This document shows, piece by piece, positions 48,843 to 58,600 of a stretch of 64,000 nucleotides of DNA. Below the pieces are notes generated by a model. It saw only the letters and a list, made by a program, of their open reading frames with translations. It made no database searches and was not told the origin of the DNA. The stretch is taken from the NCBI GenBank assembly GCA_951799445.1, contig OX637288.1, forward strand, positions 9,736,501 through 9,800,500, in the 5' to 3' direction. The DNA is from Pseudisothecium myosuroides (taxonomy: Eukaryota; Streptophyta; Bryopsida; Hypnales; Lembophyllaceae). The position numbers and the translations under genes were made by a program. Positions within the stretch are counted from its first letter, which is position 1; each line of letters begins with the position of its first letter.

Positions 48843-48852
48843 TGATAATCAC

Positions 48853-48883
<31 letters not shown>

Positions 48884-48907
48884 TGTGTGTGTGTGTGTGT
48901 GTGTGTT
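48853..48907. repeat. Compound (TA)n(GA)n(GT)n microsatellite at palindrome apex
   Basis: Uninterrupted TA, GA and GT runs lie precisely between the two arms of the palindrome. Confidence 0.95.
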
Positions 48908-48924
48908 TGCCTTATAGTGATTCC

Positions 48925-49650
48925 TCTAAGCAATTGTGTTTTTTAAACCTGAATTTTAACCAAGAATATTTGAATGACTTCTTTGTTGATATTGTCAACA
49001 ACCTCATTTTGGGTGGATAAGATGATTTGTCCTTTAAAATATTCATCACTTTGTAAAGGAATATTATGTATAACACCATAATTTTTTTGAATGAGATACA
49101 CCAATCCTTGACCAATTACTACTTCTTTAGGTAACAAAATTTGGATCAATTGGAATTTGACCACTTCCAACTTCAAAGAGCTAATTTGTAAAATTTTGAT
49201 TTTCTAAAAACGTTGTAGATAAGCATATATTTTGTTGTAACCTCAATATGCGCATTTTTTGACCAAATCTACCATTGATCTTTGAAGTGAAGTGGCTACT
49301 ATTTGTGCTCTTGAACCTTTCACAATAACTGGTAAAATTTGATGAAAATCACCTCCAAAAACTACAATCATACCTCCAAAAGCACTATCAATGTTATAAA
49401 AGTCATACAATGTACGGTCAACTGCCTCTAAACAATGATGGTGTTGCATGGAAACTTCATTCCAAATGATCAATGATGCCTCGCGTAGAAGATTCGAGCA
49501 ATTTGATGTTTTATCAATCGCACATGTTGAATCTTTGTTGATTTCAATTGGAAGTATGAAGGTTGAATGGGCTATTCATCCACCATTAAAGAGGAGCGCA
49601 ACAATACCAGATGTCGCTACACATATTACAATCTTCCCTTTGCACATTCA
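48925..49650 (-). pseudogene. Helitron helicase fragment, right arm
   Basis: Minus strand reads MIIWNEVSMQHHHCLEAVD, then FGGMIVVFGGDFHQILPVIV and ATSLQRS (49473-49243), classic Helitron Pif1-helicase motifs around the Walker B region, followed by QNEVVDNINKEVIQ (about 49000). Better preserved than the left arm but still broken by stops. Confidence 0.85.
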
Positions 49651-49676
49651 ACAGGTAAGCCAACACTACCTCCACA

Positions 49677-49946
49677 CACTATAAGAAACTTGCATTTTAG
49701 GTGACGAGCCCTAATCTTTTACGACGGATTTTAGGTGATGTCAATGTTGACAACCAAAAATTTTTATGTCAACAAAAATGTACAACGTAACATTAATATT
49801 GACATAAAAACATTGGATTGTCAACATTGATGTTACATTGTATATTTTTGTTGACATAAATTTTTTTGGTTGTCAACATTGACATCACCCAAAATCCGTT
49901 ATAAAAAATTAGGGCTCGTCACTTAAAACACGGGTTTCTTATAGTG
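49677..49946. mobile_element. CACTA-type MITE with 3-bp target duplication
   Basis: Ends CACTATAAGAAAC and GTTTCTTATAGTG; flanked by ACA on both sides (49674-49676, 49947-49949). Nearly the entire 270 bp folds back on itself. The left palindrome arm retains the empty site near 48062-48070. CACTA ends and 3-bp duplication define the En/Spm superfamily. Confidence 0.9.
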
Positions 49947-49968
49947 ACATTTAGGTGCCATATAGAAA

Positions 49969-50232
49969 CATTAGAAGAGATTTGAGACTCTGGAAGACCG
50001 TTTCAGGATTGTTCTTGATGTTGGGAACAGTGCGCTGCTATCACAAAAAAAAATTATTAATTTTTTTTTATTAAAATGTTATAATAATACTAAAAAAAAT
50101 TCAAAAAAAATAATTTGACGTGGCAATCGCTTGCCACATCAGATTGGCCATTTGGCAGCGTCCCAGTGTTCCTGCAGAGTTCCCATAGTCCAGGAACTTG
50201 TAGTGTCTTAGAGGCCCGAATCTCCTCTAATG
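49969..50232. mobile_element. MITE-like element, CATTAGAG family, copy M4
   Basis: Ends CATTAGAAGAGAT / ATCTCCTCTAATG, 264 bp, AT-rich centre. The empty site in the left arm reads TTTTTGCAC-TTTCTATATGG; the filled site is exactly that sequence split by the element, without duplicated bases. Confidence 0.75.
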
Positions 50233-51189
50233 GTGCAAAAACAAAACAAACAAACAAACAAATAAAGTACCTTGTTCAACATGCCTAGACATCTGTTTAT
50301 ACACTACCGAGGTTAGTAACATTATTACAAAGTAAAAGATAATTAAAGCATAAGCCAAAAGCAAAAGAGACATGATAAATAAATGAACAGGAGATCCATA
50401 ATTTAGGATAATTTGAGATCCAAAAATTACTCAAAAATCCATAACTTTTGTGCATTATATGTCTAAATGCCACAAAACAAAGTCCGTGCACCCCTCTTTT
50501 CAAAGAACTTTCTAACGGTATCATGAATGACGCATTATTTTGGAGATTTTATTATAACAACCAAAAAAAATAAAAAATACAAACATCCTAATTTAATGTA
50601 TAGATGTATGTGGAAGAATAAATTTTAGAACCTCTACCAAAAAAACTTTGAACTTTCATAATTTTTGCGTATAGTATTGAAATGTTGCATTCTTTGGTTA
50701 GTTGGAACCTCTTTTCACCTGCCAACAAGAAAATAAGAAAATTTAACTAGTCATATAATAATAACTATGCACAATGGCAAAGTGTTGGTCTTGGGGGCGC
50801 TCACCTCATATAAATTCAGTATATATATACACACACCTCATGATGATATGAGACAAAATTTGACCTCCATTATTACAATATATTTCATTGTAATAAAATG
50901 AAGCTCACTTTTGCAATTTCTACACATGGCAAAAGCGTTGTTTATTATTCTACAATCTTAAAGGATACTTTTTTTATTACCATGGCAACTATGCAGGGAA
51001 TTAAAAAAAGCCACATTAGCATCCAAATGGAAAAGAATACTGTAGTTTTTTTGAGGAGACAACTATAGAAAACTATATGTTTTTTCTTTGACCACCTATA
51101 ATGTGTCCTTTTTTTCATCAAAAATGGATTGACTAAATTACATGTGGAAAATTCTATGATCCTTTCATCCATTTCAAAAACAATGTTAA

Positions 51190-51422
51190 CCCTTAAATGA
51201 TACCATGGACGTTTTTCATCCAATTAATGACAAAGCATCGTGCCATATATAAGACAAAAGTGCATTTGTTCAGCCTTGAAATTTTTATTAGAAAGGCGAA
51301 GTCTTCCACAATAGTTTGACCTCTTACAAATACTCTTGGATTTTTTTTAAACAAATGATTCACACGGGACCCAAAAAGATGATTTCCACGATGACTAGCC
51401 CGTTTTTTAATCCTTGAAGGAT
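51190..51422. mobile_element. Short TTAA-flanked MITE, copy N2
   Basis: Starts CCCTTAAATGATACC after TTAA (51186-51189); the right end CCTTGAAGGA is followed by TTGC, a degraded TTAA. Aligns along its length with N1. Confidence 0.6.
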
Positions 51423-51551
51423 TGCACTCATGTTGAAAAGTGGCCAATAGATGACTTGACTGCTTATTGTAAACACAAAGAATGCACCTATTAGTCAAAT
51501 AATCCAAGCATTTTAATGGCTACCTTAGTCATAGGAGGTTGTGTCCTTTAA

Positions 51552-52834
51552 CCCCTAAAAGACCAGCCTGCTATTTTTAGCAACATAGCAATTTTGAGCA
51601 GATAACTATGATTAGAAATTTGTATATTTTAGGCTAAAATTTTAATAGAAGGTGGGAACAAAGAATATTTTTTATATGCACTAAATTTCATGACATTTGG
51701 AAATATGAGTCAAAAGTTATGGCCTAATATATTGTTTGTTTCTCAACTTGGGTAGCCCAGACAGATAAAAAAAATCACTTTTTTCAAAAACAAAAATTTG
51801 AAATTGATTTTTCTAGATTTATGTATACATGGAAAGCTTTGAATCATTCCATTTCAATCAGTGAGTCAAAAGTTATGAAGAATTTTAGTTTGCGGGCAGT
51901 GTTGGATTCTCTACTCTAAAATAAACTTTAAAGTTGTTTATTTCACTCAATTTTCAGTTTTGAAAAAAATAAAATCATAGGATATAGATTGTTTATTACA
52001 ACATTACAGCAATTGGGATTGACATTTTTCAATTCCAAAATTAAATTTTTAACAATTTAGTATTTTGAATCATTCTCTACTTCTTTCTACTTGCATTTTT
52101 TATCCTTATATGTTGTACAATTCCAAATGATTTAAAAAAATTTAAGCATGTAACCAACTTGTTTAGGAAAAATAATTCAAAGAAGCACCACCATTTTGGA
52201 TGTTTTTTTTTATAGAAAAGTGAGCTTGTGAAGCGCAGCTGCCTTGTTTTTTGCAGGGCCAAAAAAATGAATTCAATGAAGTTGATTGCTAACATCACAA
52301 AGTTTAGACCCTACGATTTGGTAGCAATTATCGTGCGGTTATCGTTGTTTCATGGGTTTGTATCATAATCGCACTAACTCAGTGTATTTTTACGCACTGA
52401 ATCAGTGCGAAAACAATGAATATCAATAGCGTATGGTTTATGTACTTTAACTATATAATTGTTGTGTCAAAACTGCACAGCAGTCATATAGTTAAAGTAC
52501 ATAAACCGTACGCTATTGATATTCATTGTTTTCGCACTGATTCAGTGCGTAAAAATACACTGAGTTAGTGCTATTACGGTACGAACCCATGAAACAACGA
52601 TAACCGCACGATAATTGTTGCCAAATCGTAGGGTCTAAACTTTGTGATGAATATCTAGCAATCCACGCGGTGGAAATTTAGGAAATTTTTACCACGTGTT
52701 TTCAAGTTAGCATACTACAAGATCCTACGGTTACTTGTGTCAAAAAAAAAAAAATTCCAAAAATTTGGTACTTCAACAATAAATAGCAATTTTTGAGCGT
52801 TTTCGGTGAAAACATAGATATGGAACTTTAGGGG
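51552..52834. mobile_element. TTAA-flanked element, copy D, with hairpin insertion
   Basis: Begins CCCCTAAAAGACC after TTAA (51548-51551) and ends GAACTTTAGGGG before TGAA. Removing the 357-bp hairpin leaves 926 bp, equal to copy I without its Copia insertion. Confidence 0.8.
52293..52649. repeat. 357-bp near-perfect hairpin
   Basis: Arms 52293-52456 and 52487-52649 are almost exact reverse complements (outer ends CATCACAAAGTTTAGACC / GGTCTAAACTTTGTGATG), with a loop of about 30 bp. Internal palindromic CACTGATTCAGTG sits in each arm. No ORF. It is inserted in TTAA element D, and is foldback-MITE-like. Confidence 0.9.
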
Positions 52835-52852
52835 TGAAGGGTTAAAGATTAA

Positions 52853-53069
52853 CCCTGTAAAGACAAGCTACTCACTGTAAAAATCATCCTTTTTGATACA
52901 TTGTGAATCATCTACTTTTAAAATTAAAAAAAAATAAAAACCCTAAAAAATTCACTTGGAGGTCAAACTACTACGCAAGATTTCTCCTTTCTGCACAAAA
53001 TTCCAAACATGAACAATTGCATTCTTTGTCACCCATTGGACCACTTTCATCCGCGACGTCATTGTGGGG
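52853..53069. mobile_element. Short TTAA-flanked MITE, copy N3 (inverted)
   Basis: CCCTGTAAAGACAAGC after TTAA (52849-52852) and GACGTCATTGTGGGG before TTAA (53070-53073). Reverse orientation relative to N1 (TTTGTCACCCATTGG against N1 GATGAATGACAAAG). Confidence 0.7.
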
Positions 53070-53139
53070 TTAATCCTACAAATCTGAAAATGTAAAATGT
53101 GCAATGACCAAACGGGTCCTCCTACAGTATCTTTCTTGG

Positions 53140-53790
53140 AACTTGGAAATGGATGAAGCTGTGCAGGATCACGGTGCCACGGATGCAGTACTCATCCAAA
53201 CCTGGCTTTTCCTAACTTGACACGTCCCATTCTCCAAAGTCAAACTTCCAAAACTTCCACACACAATCCATCCCAAACCCTAAACCAATCGGCATTGAAG
53301 TTTTCACGTGCTCTCATTCTCACTTCCTATTGGTGACTCCGTCCCACAAGGAAGAACATCCAACTGATTGGCTGGACATCATGCGTCATGTCTGGGTCCA
53401 ATGAAAGCATGTACCCCATGTCCCCAGCGAACATGCGTCATGCCTGGGTCCAATGGAAGCATGTACCCCATGTCCCCAACTGCGAACATGGAGCGAATGG
53501 CATCGGATCCCCCACGGTCGGACACGCGGACATTTCGAACGGACGGTTGGGACTTGGGAGTGCCACCTCAGCTGGACTACGAAGGAGACCGCGTCACGGC
53601 GTCAGTCAGTCCAGGAAATCAGCGGCTGACACGTTGGATTGTGAGTCTTCATTGGCTCTATAGCTGTTGGGCCTCCACGTGGGAGTCTCGGAGGCTTCGG
53701 GAGACGGTCCAGTCATCACTCGCTTTCTCCGACCCTCCCGTGCCAGGTCACTCGTCTATCCCACGTGGATGAAGTGCTGGAAAAAAAAAT
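53140..53790. other. GC-rich island with a 52-bp tandem duplication
   Basis: Strikingly GC-rich compared with both sides. ATGCGTCATG(T/C)CTGGG to GTCCCCA repeats at 53381 and 53433 with 52-bp period. Overlapping ORFs exist in two frames (53368-53772, 53388-53663) but neither looks like a known protein. It may be a captured promoter or gene fragment. Confidence 0.4.
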
Positions 53791-53929
53791 TAGTCAATTT
53801 TTCGACAATAGTAAGCAGTTGCGAACCTTGCTGGCAGTTACATCTATGAATATGGACTAGTGTGCCCTGTGCTGTTGCCACAGTCAAAGTCAAAGTAATT
53901 TTCTCATATTTTGTTTCAAAAATAACTTT

Positions 53930-54105
53930 GAAATTCAATGAATTTTGTACCGTGAGTCGGAACGCCACGAAACAAAGCCTGTGCACCCCTTCCTTGTGGA
54001 GAGCTTTCGAATGATATCAAGTACGTTACTAGGGGACGCACGGTCCGGGAGATCTCAACGTAACAAGCAAAATAAACCAAACAAACAAACAAACAAAAGG
54101 TATGG
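53930..54105 (+). repeat. Dispersed repeat related to the palindrome arm
   Basis: ACGCCACGAAACAAAGCCTG, GTGCACCCCTTCCT and a run of AAAC units match 50470-50575 of the right palindrome arm in the same orientation. Confidence 0.65.
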
Positions 54106-54224
54106 ATGGATGGAAGAATCATGTGTAATGTGCATGAAATGATACAACGGTACTACAATTATAGTTCTTCAGTTTGTCTAAAATCATAGATGTTCATCTC
54201 CAAAATGACTGTATTATACATGAT

Positions 54225-54330
54225 GGGCTGATTCGGCACTTGGGTGCCGAAATTGAATTTCCACGTCAAGTTTTTAGGGGTCTATGTCACCTCACACCAT
54301 GCACAAGATGACATATGGTACTTTTTTTTT
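54225..54330. repeat. Dispersed repeat S, copy 3
   Basis: CTGATTCGGCACTTGGGTG and GTCTATGTCACCTCACACCAT, as at 23457-23575. Confidence 0.65.
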
Positions 54331-55253
54331 TTTTTTTACCAAAATGACTTTTTTTAATGCCAAATCTGAACTTCATATATAATATTTGTTTGTTGATTTC
54401 CAAAATTTGTGATTAAATGCTCCAAAAATAACCATTGATATTATTCATTTGTTGGAGTATCTCCTTTGTTAACTAAAGTAGAAATGTTTGGAATGAATGT
54501 GGAGAAATCAAACAAAACTTAGGTGAAAAAAATGTCACTTAGATATTTTTATGCTTAAAAGTAGCCTTGTAAAGTTACAAAAAGTAATCATATATTAAGT
54601 GTTCCTAGAAAAAAGAAATCCTCCTCTTCTATTGCGAGGGGATAATAATAAATATGCATGTAAAATCTATTTGGTTATTGTCTTTGGCAAAAATCCAATA
54701 ATTAACTTTTAAAGGTCAGAGACTATGTTTTTACCAAAAAAGCTCCAAAACTGCCATTTCTAATACAAGCACCAAATTTTAGAAAAAAATATTTTTGGAA
54801 AAATGTAACCATAGGATCTTATAGTACACTAGTTTGAGAAGTTGAGGAAAAAATTTCAGAAATTTCTACTGTGTGGATTGCAAGATAATAGCGTTTGAAT
54901 TGACAAAAGTCCTTTTTTTGTCCATGTGAAAATCTGGGCAGCTACACTTCACAAGGTCACATTTGTATGAAAAAATGTCCAAAATGGTGGTTACTCTTTG
55001 GATTCATTCTTCAAGGCAAGTTGGATACATGCTTGAAAATTTTTAGATCATTTGGAATTGTACAACATATATAGGAAATAAAATAATAAGTAGAAAGAGG
55101 TAGAGAATGATTCAAAACACTAAATTGTTAAGAAATTAGATATGGAATTTAAAAATGTCAATCCCGACAGTTGTAATGTTGTAATAAACAATCTACACCC
55201 AATGTTTTATTTTTTTTCCAAAATATGGAAAATTGAGTTAAATAAAAGACTTC

Positions 55254-55527
55254 TGACAGTACGTTTTCACTCGGACTCCATCTCTCGATAAGAGATGAAG
55301 CTGCCTACGTACCTCAGGCTCAAAATCACATTACTTCTGAATAGCCTAAGGATCAGAGTGATGATACGTAGTTCTGGCTGAGAAGCAACGCGACTCCTCA
55401 GAACCTCAACCTTTAAGAGGTACAACCTTAACCTTGAAGAGGTACGAACTAGTGGTATGAAACGGCAGTATACTGACCGTATCCGCATACGTAGCCAAGC
55501 TACCTGACCATTGACCAGGTCTCGACA
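55254..55527 (-). repeat. Copia 3' LTR
   Basis: On the minus strand begins TGTCGAGACC and ends CGTACTGTCA, the canonical TG...CA. Contains an internal direct repeat AAGAGGTAC. Confidence 0.95.
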
Positions 55528-55538
55528 CTCCCCCTCTT
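55528..55538 (-). other. Copia polypurine tract
   Basis: AAGAGGGGGAG on the minus strand directly abuts the 3' LTR, the expected primer site for plus-strand DNA synthesis. Confidence 0.85.
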
Positions 55539-55621
55539 GGCGGAGGTGGGATGCCAGAAAACCGGTTCTGTTTGACCTAATCGCAAAGTATCGTAGTTTT
55601 TCAAAATCCTGTCACTAGTCG

Positions 55622-58600
55622 TTATGAACTAAGTTGTGTCTTTTCCTTTCGGACTTGTGCTAACGATCGCATCTTCATTGACAACATATGTTTGTGATGG
55701 GAAGATGGTGGTAACGTTTTTGTAAACAAATCAGCGATGTTCTCGGCAGAGGTAATCTTCTCGATGGATATGGTGCCGATTTTTGTTTGCTCAGCAGCAT
55801 AGAAGATTTTCGGTGTCAAATGCTTCGTATTGTTGGATTTAATGAAACCTTCTGACATCTGGTGCCGGCAGGCGTCATTATCCTCGAAGATCTTCATAGG
55901 TTTTATATCAATCTCGAGATTTGCTAACGTTTTTAGGCTTGATGACATATTTCGCAGCCAAACAGCTTCCTTGGTGGTGTCAAATAAGGCGATCAATTCA
56001 GCATGATTTGAAGATGTTGCGACTGTGGGTTGTAGCTTCGAACTCCAGGAGATCGCTGAATCAGCCATAGTAAAAACGTAGCCGGACTGCGACCTTCCTT
56101 TCTCAGGAGCCGACAGGTACCCGGCATCTGCATAACCTTTAATCGGTTGGAAATTTCTTTCAAAAAGAATGCCGTAGTCTCTGGTCCCGTTCAAGTAACG
56201 TAGCATATGTTTTACTCCGCGCCAGTGTCGTTTAGTCGGTTCCGCGCTATGTCTTGACAATAAATGAGTTGAGAACTTCAGGTCTGGTCTTACATTTAGC
56301 GATAACCAAGACATTGACATTACAGCGGTAATATATGGGTACTCCGAAGAGAGTATCTCTTCATTGTCTCGCAACGGACCATACTCGTCTTGATCCGTTT
56401 TTAGGGTTCTGACCGTTAAAGGTGTGGAGACTGGATGAGCCTCTGACATCGCGAATTTCTCGAGAAGTCTACTTGTATATGAAGTCATATGCAAGAATAC
56501 AGAGCCGTCCTCAAAATGCTCTAGTTCCACGCCTAAGCATCTTGGAGTTCGTCCATAGTCCTTGACTTTGTACTTGTGTTTCATCAGGTCAACAGTTTTC
56601 TCGACTGCTGCCCGAGTGCCGAAGATATTTAAGTCGTCGACATAAATTGCGATCAGCACAAGGTGCTTTCCTCTGCGGTTCACAAATACACAAGGTGTGT
56701 ATTTATTTGCTTTAAAACCCTGTTGGATCAGATAATCCGTTAAATTCTGGTACCATAGTCGTCCAGACTGTTTCAAGCCATAAATGGCTTTCTGGATCCT
56801 TACAACTTGACCCAGTTCTCTCTTTCTCTTCCTAGAGATGATATTCAGATTTTCAAGATTGGTAGGATCTGAGGAGGGGGCAAACGTCACACGTTTATGG
56901 CCCTTTCCCAAATCCTGCGTTTTCTTGTCGACTAGCTCTGTTTTTGCTCTCTGGGACTGTCCCGAGTTGCCCATATCCTGCATTGAGCTCTCTTTTGTCG
57001 AGTTGATGGATTCTACCCCTTCGGGGAGCTCCATATACATTTCTTTGTCCATCCTGCCATACAGGTAGGCTGTGACAATATCTAACAGTCTAAATGAGAG
57101 TCTTTCCTGCACAGCCAGAGCTATTAGGAATCTGAATGTAATTGAATCCATTACTGGGCTGTAGGTGAAATCATAGTCAATTCCAAACTGTTGAGTAAAG
57201 CCCTTCGCAACTAAGCGTGCTTTATAGCGGATTATCTTTCCTTCAGAGTCTCTTTTCTTTGCAAAAACCCATTTAGAACGAATGGGTTTCATATCAAGTG
57301 TCTTAGGCTGCGGCACCCCAAAGACTTGTCTTTCTTTCATTGAATTCATCTCATCTTGCATTGCACGTTTCCAGTGCGGCCATTCTACTGATCTCTTTGC
57401 TTGTGGGACCGTTTTTGGTATGTCAGGGTTTTCTAAAATAGCATTGACGGTGTGCACCATCAAGGCTTCATTCTTACAAATGGTTCGTCTATCCCAGACG
57501 TGATCAGTGAGTGCTACATCCGTTGCTTCTTCGAAGCTAGGCTGGTTAGTTGCTACTCCCCTTGGACCTTGTGTTACTCCCCCTGTCTCCGGCAATGCCC
57601 CCCCAGTAATATGTGGTGCTCTCCCTAAATTCTTTGGCTTATTTTTAGACCCTAAAGGACGTCCCCTTTTTCGTCGAATTTGAGAGACGTTCGCCGGTGT
57701 ATTATCTGGTAGTATTCGTGCTGGAGTGTATTGGACTTGGGTGTAGGGGGTTTTTACAATATCAGGTGTGTCAGCAAAAGCATCAGGTAGCTTGCGAGCA
57801 AGTTCTCGCAGCCTCAGTATTCGTTGCACTTCCCCATCGCAGCGATAATCTGGGCTGTCGTCAATTGTCGCTGTATGCCAATTAATGTCTAAAACCGTGG
57901 CAGGCAGCTGTTCTTTGATTTCCATGAATGGAAAATGTTGTTCATCAAAATGGCAGTCTAGAAACCTTGCCCTAAATAGGTCTCCAGTTTTTGGTTCTAT
58001 ATACTTTATCAGGGAATTACCTACGTTCCCAATGTAGATACCCTGCTTCCTCTGAGGTCCGAACTTTTTCCTTTTCGTGGGGTCAAGCGGCACCTCAACA
58101 GAACATCCGAATTTCCTTAAATGTTTTATATCCGGTGCATTTCCCGTCGCTAACTGATGTGGACTCATCTTATTTCCTGCAGATGGGCGGTATCTAATGA
58201 GATCAGCAGCATGCATTACTGCGTGGCCCCAGGCCGTTAAAGGTAAGTTGGACTTGAGTAGCAGAGGACGAGCTATCCATTGTATTCTCCGAATTAAGCT
58301 TTCGGCGAGTCCATTCTGAAAATGGACTTCTGGTAGTGCTACTTCAAGTGTTATACCTTGTGCTGTGCAGTAATTTTGGAATGTTTTAGACGTAAACTCA
58401 CCTGCCCCATCAACTCGAATGTCCCTGACACCATTATCTGGAAATCTAACTTGCATCCTGATTAACTGTATCAACATCTTCGCAAAAGCGTGATTCCTTG
58501 TTGACAACAGGTTGACCTCACTCCACCTTGAGGTGGAGTCTATCATCACCATAAAGTACCTAAATGGTCCTGATGGTGGTGATATCGGGCCACATATGTC

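Larger units (their letters stand above)
45300..48852 (+). repeat. Large imperfect palindrome, left arm
   Basis: Reads outward-in as the reverse complement of 48909-50920. Matched blocks from outside inwards: GTAATAAAATGAAGCTCAC; GGTTCCAAC...CTTGTTGGCAAGTGAAAAG; CATACATC..; GGCTTATGCTTTAATT; TATATGGCATCTAGA; then the Helitron helicase fragment. This arm carries three insertions absent from the other arm (45345-45497, 45773-46701, 46992-47924). Confidence 0.85.
48909..50920 (-). repeat. Large imperfect palindrome, right arm
   Basis: Inverted partner of 45300-48852. Carries two insertions of its own (49677-49946 and 49969-50232) that are missing from the left arm. The matching ends near 50920 (after GTAATAAAATGAAGCTCAC). 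Confidence 0.85.

Noticed and set aside
48103..49650. A functional Helitron
   Set aside because: Both helicase pieces are frameshifted, no Rep/HUH motif is present, and typical TC...CTRR ends were not found.
53368..53772. 134-codon ORF in the GC-rich island
   Set aside because: Open in several frames because stops are rare at high GC; includes a tandem duplication and no recognisable domain.
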